Below, piece after piece: positions 1 through 10,023 of a DNA stretch of 64,000 nt; the stretch's first letter is position 1; each line of letters starts with the position of its first letter. This DNA comes from Sanderia malayensis (lineage: Eukaryota > Cnidaria > Scyphozoa > Semaeostomeae > Pelagiidae). The DNA lies in the NCBI GenBank assembly GCA_013076295.1, contig RQOL01000139.1:744001-808000 (forward strand). Direction: 5' to 3'. The notes under the pieces were generated by a model, which saw only the letters and a list, made by a program, of their open reading frames with translations, did no database searches and had not been told where the DNA came from. The translations under genes and the position numbers were made by a program.

Positions 1-1180
1 CACCTAACAGAGAAGCACCGAATCGAAGACAACCATTATTACAGTGATGGACTCCACAGAGTTTATAATCTGCTCGATGAAGGATGATTGACGCGTTGGC
101 TGAGGAGCACTGCTGATGAAGATTCAACTCAGAAGCAATCCTGGCTCAACTTCATCAAGTTCCTTGAAAAGGAACAAAAGCTGCAACAAATGAAACTAAC
201 CATGCCTTTACACTCCCCCCAAATGAAAATTTGGGGGAGTGTAAAGGAATTGGTATCGTAACCAATTACTTTACAATATGGTATTGTAAAGGAATTGTGA
301 TATGTTAAACATATGGCAAACCTGCCTCGACAAGCCGTCTAAACCTCAAGATGGCACCAAAGACAAAACCAACAAACCAAACAGACAAGGCGACTACCTA
401 TCATATCCAACTCAAGTAGCAACATGTTGTATCTGCGACTCTGAGGGCGGTCAGAACAATCACTTCGCAACCTCCGGCCCTGCTGGTAACAAGATTATTC
501 AATACAACACGTGCCACAAATTTGCTGAGATGAGCCCTGCAAATCGCTTTGCAGTGCTGAAGGCCAAGGGGTTTTGCTTCCAGTGTCTCTAACCTGGAGC
601 CTACATGTCGTCTGGCAAACACAATGAGGGAAAGTGTCAAAGCGATTTCAGCTGTCCTCATCCTTCCCACCAGAAGTACCCAGGGCGCAAACATATCATT
701 GTCTGTGCAGAGCACAAAGACACAGTGGAAAACAAAAACCTTCTCGAAACCTACAAGGCAAGATACATGAAGAATCCAAAGCTTGCGTCATTTACAAAAA
801 ACATCAGCTTGTCATTTCATGCAAACTCCTGCTTCAAGTCAACACCACATATTCAAAGCAACGACATTAGTCCAACTTCAACATCAAGTGACGAACAAGG
901 CATCTACTTTCTGCAAAACGTCATTATCAACAAGAAGGTCTTCACCATTTTCTTCGACAACGGCTGTAGCGACTTACTAATCAAGCATGCTGTCAAGATG
1001 TTGGGAAGTAAGGCAACAAAAGAATCATCGCAGATCACTTTTATTGGAGGTGTTGGAAACACTTCAACTCGATCAACACTTGGGTCATACACCGTTCCAA
1101 TTCCGATGATTAATGGTCAAGTAGCGTCACTCACTGGGACCTGCATTGAGGAAATCACGACAACCTTTCCTCAATACCCT
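1..1180 (+). pseudogene. gag: BEL/Pao Gag C-terminus and protease region
   Basis: The frame from base 1 reads as BEL/Pao Gag with an early stop near 87. A second stretch (302-592) continues as a Cys/His-rich nucleocapsid-like segment ending in FCFQCL. A TAA at 590-592 interrupts it, and the same frame goes on to 1180, so this is one gene with a nonsense mutation. At about 950-985 lies the protease motif FFDNGCSDLL, an aspartic protease signature with DNG in place of the usual DTG or DSG. A frameshift near 1178 moves the polyprotein into the next frame. In the intact family this product forms the particle core and cuts the polyprotein. This copy cannot make the full product. The family call rests on order and motif similarity. 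Confidence 0.8.
207..262. repeat. small foldback insertion in the Gag region
   Basis: The sequence CTCCCCCCAAA pairs with TTTGGGGGAG, and TGTAAAGGAATTGG pairs with CCAATTACTTTACA just downstream, giving two adjacent hairpins. The motif GGGGGAGTGTAAAGG also occurs at the 3' LTR boundary near 22870, so this may be LTR-derived sequence lodged in Gag. Gag homology is lost here and resumes by about 300. Confidence 0.45.
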
Positions 1181-2470
1181 TGACAGAAGTTTATGAAGAA
1201 ATCTCTCAGACGTATCCTGGTGATCCTTCAGTTCTTCCGGTACCATCAGCAAACGTTGGGGGAGACATACATCTAATGATCGGCATCAAGTATTCCAGGT
1301 ATCACCCTAGACTTATTTATCAACTGCCATCTGGTCTCGCAATTTACCAATCCGTTTTCCGCAACAGTGATGGAGGCTCAGAGGTCATTGGCGGCCCACA
1401 TCCGATATTCACTACGATTCAAAGCGACTTCTTCAATGATCCTGAGATGTTATCAGGATTCTTCAGCAATCAGTATCAGCTTTACAAGATGGGAGTCCAA
1501 GTCAATCCCGATGTGAAGCACCGCACACTGTCGTTTCCATCTTCAAGCATCAAACGTTTTGAAGCAACAACAGCTACGGGTTCACAGATCATGTATCGTT
1601 GTGTGAACTGCCGGCATTGTAAGGAATGCAAAAACTCAACACACCAGCGAGAAGTTAGCATCAAAGAAGAGATAGAACAAAGCATAATCTACTCTTCAAT
1701 CTATATCAACCTTGAGACTCAAACGATAATAGCCAAACTACCATTCATTGATCAACCAACAAAGCTCTCTCCAAACAAGGATATCGCGTTGAAGATTTAC
1801 TACCAACAATTGAAGAAACTCAGTCGCCCCGAAAACAAACAAGATAAAGCTGACATCATTGCATCGGAGGCGAAATTGCAGAAACTTGGATTCGTTGATT
1901 TTGTTTAAAACCTATCACCGGAACAACAAACAACACTGAAGAATTCAGCTATTCAAAATTACATACCATGGCTTGCCATTTGGAAGACAAGTTCCATCAG
2001 TACACCTTGCCGCATTGTGTAAGACGCGCCACACCCAACTTCATCCGGTCATAGTCTCAACAATCTTCTTGCGAAGGGACAAAATAAACTCAACAAATTG
2101 CAAGAAATCCTTATCCGTTGGTCAACGCACAGGATTGCATACATACAGACCTCCGAAAGATGTACAATACCATTCGCTTTGACGAGCAAGATTGGCATTA
2201 TCGAAGGTACATTTGGCAGAACGACCTCGATCCGGCGAAGATTCTGAAGGAAAAAGTAATCAAGACCCTCATTTGCGGTATATGTTCCAGTGGCAATCAA
2301 GTGGAATGTGGACTTCGATCAGTCGCCCAACTTTGCCATGAAGATTACCCAGAAGTTAATCAAATCATTCAGAGCGATGTTTATGTGGACGATTGTATTA
2401 CTGGTGAATCATCTACAAAAGAAGCATTCAAACAAGCAGACGAGCTGGAGATCGTAACCTTTAGAGGTAG
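1180..2470 (+). pseudogene. pol: BEL/Pao reverse transcriptase, N-terminal part
   Basis: The open stretch 1180-1908 begins with a DPSVLP-containing linker and leads into the region before the RT palm. After stops and frame changes between 1908 and 2118, the RT fingers and palm follow (RKMYNTI, then SSGNQ). The catalytic motif YVDD is at about 2380-2395. The last codon before the break is a Ser whose third base is supplied either by the insert (2471) or by the resumed copy (20384). The family uses this enzyme for cDNA synthesis in the particle. Stops show that this copy is inactive. Confidence 0.85.
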
Positions 2471-3140
2471 TCTAATATATATATTCTGCGGAGGTCACGT
2501 GACGGTGGCGAAACTCTGGCCAAAACAATAGATTCGACCCGAAACAATAGGTCGAACGCCCAAAAACAATTGGACGAAACGGCGAATCGGTGATCAATAA
2601 GGCTTTTTTGAATGGGGCCGCACAAGGTTGGCAATTGCATGGAAAGGCTCCGTTTCTAGAGTAGGCAAAAGTTATCTATTTTTGGAAGCCTATTTTAAAA
2701 AAATTTTTGAGTTATTCCATTAATTACTCCACTAATTGTGCTATCACGAAAAAACGACAGTTTACGCTGGCGAAACTTCCAAATTCGCGTTCCCGACTCC
2801 ATTTTCGAAAAGAGTATTCGCTCTTCACGTGACCCGTTTCGCCTTTTCCTGCAATTTGATTGGCTCTTTTTGCGTGACTCATTATTCGCCCTCGGGTTGC
2901 AGCAGGTACTATTGGAGAAGACGCGTTTTTTTCTTTTGCACACAAAGGGCGCCTTGCAAAGTGTTTTACGAGCTGATTTATCTTTGTAAAGAGCTGCTAA
3001 TTGTTTCAAAGACAGCTGTATTTTAAGTTGAAATAGTTATGGTTTTTGTAGTAGGCGTTGCTTCGGCATGCTTGCAACGGCTAGGCCCAATTAAAACAAA
3101 GTCAAAGTTATGAATTTTTCAGGCGCTATTTGCACGATTT
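2471..3140 (+). repeat. Helitron 5' terminal module
   Basis: This begins with TCTAATAT and soon has CTGCGGAGGTCACGTGACG, containing the palindrome TCACGTGA. It matches 35259 to about 36010 along most of its length (for example CGAAACTTCCAAATTC), and its first 120 bases match the reverse complement of 32190-32308. No convincing protein is encoded; open frames here are short overlapping ones. Conserved 5' ends are what the family's Rep protein recognises. Confidence 0.7.
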
Positions 3141-3154
3141 TCCCCATTTAAACT

Positions 3155-4130
3155 TTCCACAAGTGTTTGTATGTTTGTATAGTTGGTATAGTATGTATAG
3201 TATGTTTTTTAGTAGGTATAGTATGTTATTATAGTAGGTATAGTAGGTATAGTACGTTTTTATAGTTTGTATAGTAGGTATAGTATGTTATTATAGTAGG
3301 TATAGTAGGTATAGTATGTTTTTATAGTTTGTATAGTAGGTATAGTATCTTATTATAGTAGGTATAGTAGGTATAGTATGTTTTTATAGTTTGTATAGTA
3401 GGTATAGTAGTTATTGTATGTTTTTATAGTAGGTATAGTATGTATAGTATGTTTTCATAGTTTGTATAGTAGGTATAGTAGTTATTGTGTGTTTTTATAG
3501 TAGGTATAGTATGTATAGTATGTTTTTATAGTAGGTATAGTAGGTATAGTATGTTTGTATATAGTAGGTATATAATAGGTTTATATGTAGGTATGTATGT
3601 AAGTATGTATGTATGTATGGGCATGAGCGGCAGCGAATGCAGCGCGCGAAGCGCGCCAACCAGATTAAGCTTATTTTTACTGGACGGGCTCCGGGGAGGG
3701 AGCGAAGCGACCGAGCCCGGCTCATGTATGTATGTATGTATGTATGTATGTATGTATGTATGTATGTATGTATGTAGGTATGTATTTATGTATGTATGTA
3801 TGTATGTATGTAGGTATGTATGTATGTATGTATGTAGGTATGTATGTATGTATAGTATATGTTTTTATAGTAGGTATAGTAGGTATAGTGTGTTTTTATA
3901 GTAGGTATAGTATGTTTTTATAGTAGGTATCGTAGTTATTGTAGGTATAGTATGTTTGTATAGTAGGTATAGTATATTTTTATGGTAGGTATAGTATGTT
4001 TTTATAGTAGGTTAAGTAGGTATAGTATGTTTTTATAGTAGGTATAGTGGGTATAGTATCTTTTTATAGTAGGTATGGTAATGTATAGTATGTTTAGTAA
4101 TGTATAGTATAGTATGTATATTAATTTATA
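3155..4130 (+). repeat. TATAGTAGG-type minisatellite inside the Helitron
   Basis: Many imperfect tandem copies of a unit such as GTATAGTAGGTATAGTATG with variable TTTTTATA blocks run through this segment. The core 3588-3860 is a nearly pure (TATG)n microsatellite. Reading frames through it are repeat artefacts. Internal minisatellites are known from several Helitron groups. Confidence 0.85.
3618..3728 (+). repeat. Extra copy of the Helitron 3' hairpin module inside the microsatellite
   Basis: The sequence GCATGAGCGGCAGCGAATGC followed by the hairpin GCGCGCGAAGCGCGC and CAACCAGATTAAGCTT matches the true 3' end at 20281-20383 for about 75 bases. It then diverges into GACCGAGCCCGGCTCATG and runs back into (TATG)n. 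The same variant with (TATG)n appears in reverse orientation at 63826-64000, so it is a recurring unit and not a chance match. Confidence 0.7.
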
Positions 4131-4631
4131 GTAATGTATAACATAATGAAATTTATAGCACAGTAGATATATACCTTAAGTTATATACCTTGCAGAAAAC
4201 TGCCGCATTCAAAACAGTGATTGAGAAAATATTGTATTTTGTTTACATAATAAAGAAAGACAATCAAATAACAATCCATCAAACAATAAATAATATATAA
4301 TAAAGTCAGAAATATATTATAACTTCTAGCATGTAAATTTTGATACTAAATAATGTTGTAATTTCATAGTGATTTGTAGGAAAATGAAAGAAGTTTACTG
4401 AATGATCACAGCATTATTTAGTGTGCGAGTCAACCTTTAATTAATGTCCATTTATATCTACTTATGCCTTACCTGATTATTATTCAACTTAACACACCCT
4501 CTCTATTTTTACACCAATTCGTAGTTCACTCTAATCCATAGTCCTTGCCATTCTGTGGCATTATGGTAACATCAGAATTCACCCAATGCCACGTTGTTTC
4601 CATACGTCCAGAAGACCTCAATCTCATTCTT
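4131..4631. other. no gene recognised
   Basis: This is AT-rich sequence between the minisatellite and the first cargo gene. I see no coding stretch, RNA gene or clear repeat in it. Confidence 0.4.
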
Positions 4632-4735
4632 TTCCATGGGGCCATCTTGATATTGTTGCTATAGTTTCAAAAGACAATAGCTTTGACTCGAGCGCGCGAA
4701 AAACCTTTCAGATTTCGATCGCACCAATTTCAAGT
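4632..4735 (+). promoter_or_regulatory. Duplicated leader/first-exon module (copy 1) of a cargo gene
   Basis: This stretch, starting near TTCCATGGGGCCATCTTG and ending at a GTAAGT splice donor (4734), is nearly identical to 7129-7236 upstream of the second cargo gene. It probably is a promoter plus untranslated first exon. Another short leader exon may follow near 4897-4937, before a second GTAAGT. The function is inferred from position and duplication. Confidence 0.5.
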
Positions 4736-5128
4736 AAGTGAAAAATTTTTCTAAATGACTTTATAAAGTTTACAAATTTAAGAAAATAGAGGCAGATTAA
4801 CTAAAAGAGCCTTAAAAGGAATCCATAGTTATTAACAAAAAGTTTACACTTATTGTGTACCAATTTTTAACACTACTTACCTTTGTTTACTTCAGCATTG
4901 TTCATAATCACACCTTACGTGCCCAATTTCAGATTTGTAAGTATCTTTCCTATTATAACCATTTTCAGTCTTTGCTCTTCATATATTAATTCCATACTAT
5001 CAGAATTTCGTTAATTTGAGGAATACAACATTTTCTAATCTTCCATAATTCTCCTTCAGCAGCATTTTCCATTAACCTTATACTAATTTTACATGCATTT
5101 CAACATTTCATTTTAAGAACATTTCAAC

Positions 5129-5675
5129 ATGGCAAATGCAAAGACAAAGGACAATAATATTGTCATAACCCTTGGCAAAGAAACCAAAGTAATTATATTA
5201 AATACATTAATATATATATATTAGTCCATTTCTCATCTTCATAACTGCTATCAACCATTATTCTTTCCATGCTCTTCTTCTCCTAGGAAATAACATATAG
5301 CAGTATTTCTGCTTTGAAAAAGAAATGTGCCGACCAATTCCCTGAATTGGCCGGCAAACGCTTCAACTTTGTTTTTGGAACGGGGAGAAGAATCCCAACA
5401 AATGAAATTGTGTATGTACACCTTTTTACATTGCATTTCACATGTCTAACTACAAAATGTTAACAACCTTTAGCATAACAATCTGATATGTGTTAATTTA
5501 CAGAACACAAAAAGAGGCTTTCATTAGAATTGGCAAAGGCCAACAAAAAAGAAAGCCCCGCAAAGACAAGGGTGGGAAGGTGGCCACCCAAAGCCCTTCC
5601 CACAAACTTTCGGCAGAGCAGGCCGAATTGGCACATGGTGCCAAAATTGTTAAAATTTCTTATTTTAACATGTAA
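5129..5675 (+). CDS. Small three-exon cargo gene, about 118 aa, unknown function
   Basis: Three short coding exons join in one frame: 5129-5188, 5287-5411 and 5504-5675. Donors are GTAATT and GTATGT and acceptors are CCTAG and TACAG. The start is the first ATG (5129) after AACATTTCAAC, and the stop is TAA at 5673-5675. The product is small and basic, with a Lys/Arg-rich stretch in exon 3 (QQKRKPRKDKGG) that could bind nucleic acid or target the nucleus. I do not recognise the family. The gene lies inside the Helitron on the same strand as the helicase, behind a leader module that is duplicated upstream of the next cargo gene. No stop or frameshift is visible, so it may be functional. Confidence 0.55.
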
Positions 5676-5692
5676 ATACTGTACATAGTTTT

Positions 5693-5883
5693 ACAGTAAA
5701 AACCTGCATATAAGAACCTCCTATTTTTAAAAACCTACCACCCAATATTCCATTTTTCTATGTATTTTTTCATAGTAATGTTTACAGGATATTGTCTTAT
5801 AGTTTACCCATTGTTTTTCATTCTTCATTACCAAAATAGCCTACAAAATAAGATGGAGGATCTTATATGCTGGTTTTTACTGT
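5693..5883. mobile_element. 191-bp MITE-like element with ACAGTAAAAACC ends
   Basis: The ends ACAGTAAAAACCTGCATATAAGA and TCTTATATGCTGGTTTTTACTGT are inverted repeats over about 23 bases with one mismatch. A right-half copy ends near 10131, and a similar end (CAGTAAAAACCAGCATGTAAGA) occurs at 35224-35246. No coding sequence is present. I could not settle the target duplication. Confidence 0.6.
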
Positions 5884-7123
5884 TTGTAGATAGTTTGTAA
5901 ATAGTTTGTAGTTAAGTAGTTATGTTGTTCGATAGTTTGTACTTATGTTTGATAGTTCGTGGTTAAGTAGTTAGGTAGCTTAGTGGTCTTGGTCATGCAT
6001 AAATTATTTATAGTAATAAGAATTTACCCTTTTTCGGCCTAGGAATCAATCTCACAAATGATCCATATTTATGCATGGTCAATGCTTTTTCCTGTTTAAA
6101 TAGTTCCAAATTCAGTTCGTTGTTATATTCAGTTCCATTCATATATTATTTTTCTAATTTTAAAACCCACATATTAATTACACACTTACCACACAAAAAA
6201 CCAAGTAGGGACATCCTTTCCTTTTTCTGTTCACCACTCAACACCTGCAACAATAACATTATGTGGAACCATTAACCAAACAAACAGTTTCAATAATTCA
6301 GAATACTTCCCACGTTAGAGCAATGCCAATTCATTGCTTATATCAGGGTCAGCTAGCCCACCAAAACAAAGAAGCAGAGCAGATTTCCATTATTCCTATG
6401 CAACTGCTCTGAATTTGCCTTTTTTTATTATTTCATACAACAACTAGAGTAACAAACTTACCCAGGCCTCCCATGAATGTTTACTATTTTTTATGAAAGG
6501 TTGCATACTCTCTTCCAATATGTCGAAATTCTATAATTGACAGATAACAATTAAAGTAAAACACACCATAACTCATTATAGTTTGCTTAATAGTGTTTGA
6601 TTGAAAAGATTGACAAAGATCAAATAATATTATTACCATATGATCTTATTGCTCCGATTTGATCGGCTCTTTTCGTTGTCAACGCTGTCTACCGAGGCCG
6701 AGGCTTCTTTTCCTTTACTACAATATAATAATAATAATTTCGCAAATAAAATTCTGGCACATGAGAGATTGTTACAATGTTTCCTTTGTTTCATTTGTCT
6801 TTGTTCTTTTCCTTTGTCTTCTTCTTGCAGGGACAGACGAGACGTGCACACGTGCCTGCCCCATAGTGTTAACGAGACTTACACTCCAGACGCTATCGGC
6901 CACTTTTCATCAACTTGATGCATCGAAACCCTGTGATCTTCATCAACTTGCCCAATTGAACGATAATATATTGTTGAAAAAGTACCATTATTGTTAAACC
7001 AACCGTAAATATTCAGTAAAATGAACATAACATAATATTTCAAAGATTGTAATGTTTGTTATCTTTTATCCTATCTCTTTCAGCCCCCAACCAGTTTGTC
7101 ACGTGCTAATCTTCTCCTTCCCA
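5732..7123 (+). repeat. 1.4-kb direct repeat, left copy
   Basis: This segment matches 10024-11367 at high identity over its whole length, with a few indels that make the two copies differ by about 48 bases. Both start at AACCTACCACCC and end at CTTCCCA. The pair brackets the cargo gene at 7649-10003. No conserved long protein is visible; short open frames at 6633-6997 occur in both copies and may simply reflect the recent duplication. Confidence 0.85.
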
Positions 7124-7128
7124 ACGCG

Positions 7129-7236
7129 CTTTTCCGTGGGGCCATCTTGATATTGTTGCTATAGTTTCAGAAGACAATAGCTTTGACTCGAGCGTGCGAA
7201 AAATCTTTTCAGATTTCGATTGAACCAATTTCAAGT
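7129..7236 (+). promoter_or_regulatory. Duplicated leader/first-exon module (copy 2)
   Basis: This is nearly identical to 4632-4735, including GGGGCCATCTTGATATTG and CTTTGACTCGAGCG, but the GTAAGT donor of copy 1 is replaced by GTAGAC. It sits about 410 bases upstream of the nuclease-like cargo gene and probably served as its promoter and leader. Confidence 0.5.
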
Positions 7237-7648
7237 AGACCAGAGGGTGGAGGGGGCTTATGGTCACCAAACGAGAGACTTTATGAGATAGACTTTTTCT
7301 AGCCCAACTTTTGGCGTAGAATCCGAAAATGAATGTTGATCGGGTGGGCGAGGCTGCGTTTTCATGATTTTTGGGGGGCCGGGGCTGTTTTTTTTAACTT
7401 GGTGAGACATGTGCCCAATATTACATTAGCCTCGTTTAAAAAAAAAAGCCATGTGGCATTTTAGACTTAGGCTTGTAGGAGTTTAGATCACTGCGGAATT
7501 GATGGAATTTTGGTTTTAATTGATGGTCACTATCAGTTTTTTTCATTCTATGTTGCAACAGAAAGTTTATAGATGGGTTAGATATATTTCACTTTAAGAT
7601 AAGGGGCACATCATAGTGTCCCTGGCACTTTTCCAGTTTCCTATAAGG

Positions 7649-10003
7649 ATGCAGGCCAACATGAGTTCCTTCTCATTGGAATGTGTAACACATTATGAAA
7701 ACTTGGAAAATGTGGACCTTTCTTCGGTAACACCTCTAAGTGAAACAACATTTCACACTATCAAATGCAGTGCAAGCGCAAGAAAAGAACTTGGAGGTGA
7801 AAACTTGCATCTGGCTCAAATAAAACAGATACCAGAAGAGCTCAACCCACAACTCCATGGATATCATAGGAAGTGCTATCAAAAGTTTACAAAAGCAACA
7901 TCACTTAAAAGGAAAAATGATACATCGCAAGAAACCAATCAGAATGTTGCAAGAGCAAAACAGTCATCTCGGGGAAGTGGCATTATTTTTGAGCAAAAAT
8001 GCATGATTTGTCATTCTGCGAATCCCTTGACAGTTAAGGGCAAGAAACAATTTATAAAGCCGGTACAAACCTTTCTAGCATGCTCTACAATCGAAAAGGC
8101 TGCAATTTTGAGAAAAGACGAGGAAATGTTACGTATCATAAGTGGGGAGGATCTTATTGCAAAGGAGTTCCACATACATCAGAAATGCTATAAAGACTAC
8201 ACCCTAATAGTAAGCAAACAATCATCTGATGAGCAGCCAAAGCATCTAGCTGAGGAGCCAATCTTTCCGCGAAGCGCGGGAAGGTATATCCTACGTTGTA
8301 AAAAAGATGGTTCACAAGACAACTTCTTTGATCCTGTAAAGAGAGTTCCTTGGCATAGTTTTTTGAACAACAAAAAGAAGACCAGAGTTAACTTTGGTGT
8401 TAAATACAAGGACATCGAGGCACAGAGAGACATATTAGGTCTTTTATTGGCAAAATCATCTCAAGATAAGGCATTTGTGAACATAGATAAAGCTCTTTTG
8501 TATCCCCTTTGTCCTGTTCCTTTGGCTCTTGCCAGTAGCGACGGACAGCGACGTAAAAGATGCAAGAGTAAATTATTTGAGGCCGCACGAAATGAAACAG
8601 TGGCTAAAGATACCAGTGCAAGAGACATAGAAGCATCCAATTTGTATTATTTTGTAGATCTGGCAGCAACAGTTCGTTCAACGATTCCAATACCAGACAC
8701 ATTCAAAGACCTAGCTCTCAAGATTTTGAACGACATTCCAGCATACTATCAGTCAATTTACGTTGCTTGTGATACTTATCAAGCTGATTCTCTTAAAAAC
8801 TCTGAGAGAATTTTACGAGGACAAAGTGAGAAATTTGTCATTAAAAATGCAGATATCCGTATTCCGCCTGACTTCAAGAAATTCTTGGACAATGGTGATA
8901 ACAAGGAACGACTGTTCGAGTTGATAGAGAAAGTGTGGGTAGAAAACAAAGATCTCGCTGCAAATAGAGTTATTTACTTTTGCAGAGATACTAGCTGCAT
9001 AAAGATAAGCTGTGATGGTGTTATTGTAGAGCCTGCACTGATTACGAATCATGAAGAAGCAGATACAAAATTCGCATACATGATTCTTCATGCTCAGGGA
9101 AACAATATGCAAGAAGACACTGCATACGTTGTGCGCTCACCATCTGCTGATATCGACATCCCAGTTATTCTCCTTGGAAGTGAAATATCGGTAAAAAACG
9201 TATATATTGACAGTGGCACAGGAAAGCATCGGAAATTAATGCAACTTTCATTAAGTTGCCTGACAGACATGCAGAAACAGGCATTGATTGGCTTACATGC
9301 CTTTACTGGTAATGACATTGTATCAAGCTTCTTCAGAAAGGGAAAACCAATGTGTTGGAATGCCATAAAAAATAACAGAAATTTCTTAAAGGCCTTTGGT
9401 CAGATTGGCTCTTCCACTGAAATATCAGAAAATCTAATGAAGGAACTGGAGAAATTTGTGTGCTACATTTATGGGCAAAAGAAAGAAGCATCAGTTAATG
9501 CTGCTAGAGCGAGTATTTTTTGGAAGAAGTTGAAAGCAACGAATAAAGTAATCAATATTTCCTTGCTTCCTCCCTGCCAAAGTAGTTTAGAGAAGCATGC
9601 TAAGAGAGCAAACTATGTTACTATGATTTGGCGGCAAGCAAGTTTCCCATTGATAAATGAAGAATGCCCGACTGACCATGGTTGGCTTCCAGACTATCAA
9701 GTTGCCTGGATCGATGAGGCATATCCTCCTGATGTCCAAGAACTTCTCGTTGAGGTTCCAGATAACGACTTCTCTTTGAGCTCAGATGTTGGCAATGACA
9801 GTGAAAATGACAGCAGCTCTGATGAGGAATATGCAGACGAATACGCTCACCGCAACGAAATTTCTTTGTATCAAACATTCATTGAAGTATTTGACATATA
9901 TTTTTTCTGTTATCTTATAAAGACGCTGCAATTTAGTTGCTTTTTTGCTAAAGATTGTTTCAGCACCTGGAAATCTATCTTTTCAACTCTACCTCCTCAT
10001 TAA
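7649..10003 (+). CDS. Helitron cargo protein with Cys/His clusters and a PIN/FEN-like nuclease region
   Basis: A single open frame runs from upstream of ATG 7649 to 10003, about 784 residues from that ATG. The N-terminal third has two Cys/His clusters: one ending HRKCYQKF, the other starting CMICH and ending HQKCYKDYT. The second half carries acidic motifs in the order DTYQADSLKNSER, HEEADTKFAYMILHA, ADIDIPVILL and GLHAFTGNDIVSSFFRKGK, then HGWLPDY. This arrangement resembles a large family of uncharacterised invertebrate proteins whose core looks like a PIN/FEN (XPG-type) nuclease fold; that fold is inference from the spaced acidic residues. The last 35 or so residues after an acidic SDEEYADEYAH tail look like read-through into non-coding DNA. 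It lies between 1.4-kb direct repeats inside the Helitron and has no internal stop. Confidence 0.7.
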   Translation: MQANMSSFSLECVTHYENLENVDLSSVTPLSETTFHTIKCSASARKELGGENLHLAQIKQIPEELNPQLHGYHRKCYQKFTKATSLKRKNDTSQETNQNVARAKQSSRGSGIIFEQKCMICHSANPLTVKGKKQFIKPVQTFLACSTIEKAAILRKDEEMLRIISGEDLIAKEFHIHQKCYKDYTLIVSKQSSDEQPKHLAEEPIFPRSAGRYILRCKKDGSQDNFFDPVKRVPWHSFLNNKKKTRVNFGVKYKDIEAQRDILGLLLAKSSQDKAFVNIDKALLYPLCPVPLALASSDGQRRKRCKSKLFEAARNETVAKDTSARDIEASNLYYFVDLAATVRSTIPIPDTFKDLALKILNDIPAYYQSIYVACDTYQADSLKNSERILRGQSEKFVIKNADIRIPPDFKKFLDNGDNKERLFELIEKVWVENKDLAANRVIYFCRDTSCIKISCDGVIVEPALITNHEEADTKFAYMILHAQGNNMQEDTAYVVRSPSADIDIPVILLGSEISVKNVYIDSGTGKHRKLMQLSLSCLTDMQKQALIGLHAFTGNDIVSSFFRKGKPMCWNAIKNNRNFLKAFGQIGSSTEISENLMKELEKFVCYIYGQKKEASVNAARASIFWKKLKATNKVINISLLPPCQSSLEKHAKRANYVTMIWRQASFPLINEECPTDHGWLPDYQVAWIDEAYPPDVQELLVEVPDNDFSLSSDVGNDSENDSSSDEEYADEYAHRNEISLYQTFIEVFDIYFFCYLIKTLQFSCFFAKDCFSTWKSIFSTLPPH

Positions 10004-10023
10004 CACTTTCAGGTGCTCTGCAG

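Larger units (their letters stand above)
1..2470 (+). mobile_element. BEL/Pao LTR retrotransposon, 5' half (truncated by window start)
   Basis: The stretch reads as Gag C-terminus, aspartic protease and the first part of reverse transcriptase, in the order and with the motifs of BEL/Pao elements. The 5' LTR lies outside the window. The copy is dead, with in-frame stops and frameshifts. It stops abruptly after base 2470 and resumes at 20384 in the same reading frame, so a 17.9-kb insertion separates the two halves. Confidence 0.9.

Noticed and set aside
3485..3923. Long open frames through the TATG microsatellite
   Set aside because: They arise from a repeat without stops and have no protein character beyond the repeat.
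6633..6997. Protein in the 1.4-kb direct repeat
   Set aside because: Three overlapping frames on both strands are open to similar lengths, and the two copies are too similar to show selection on any one.
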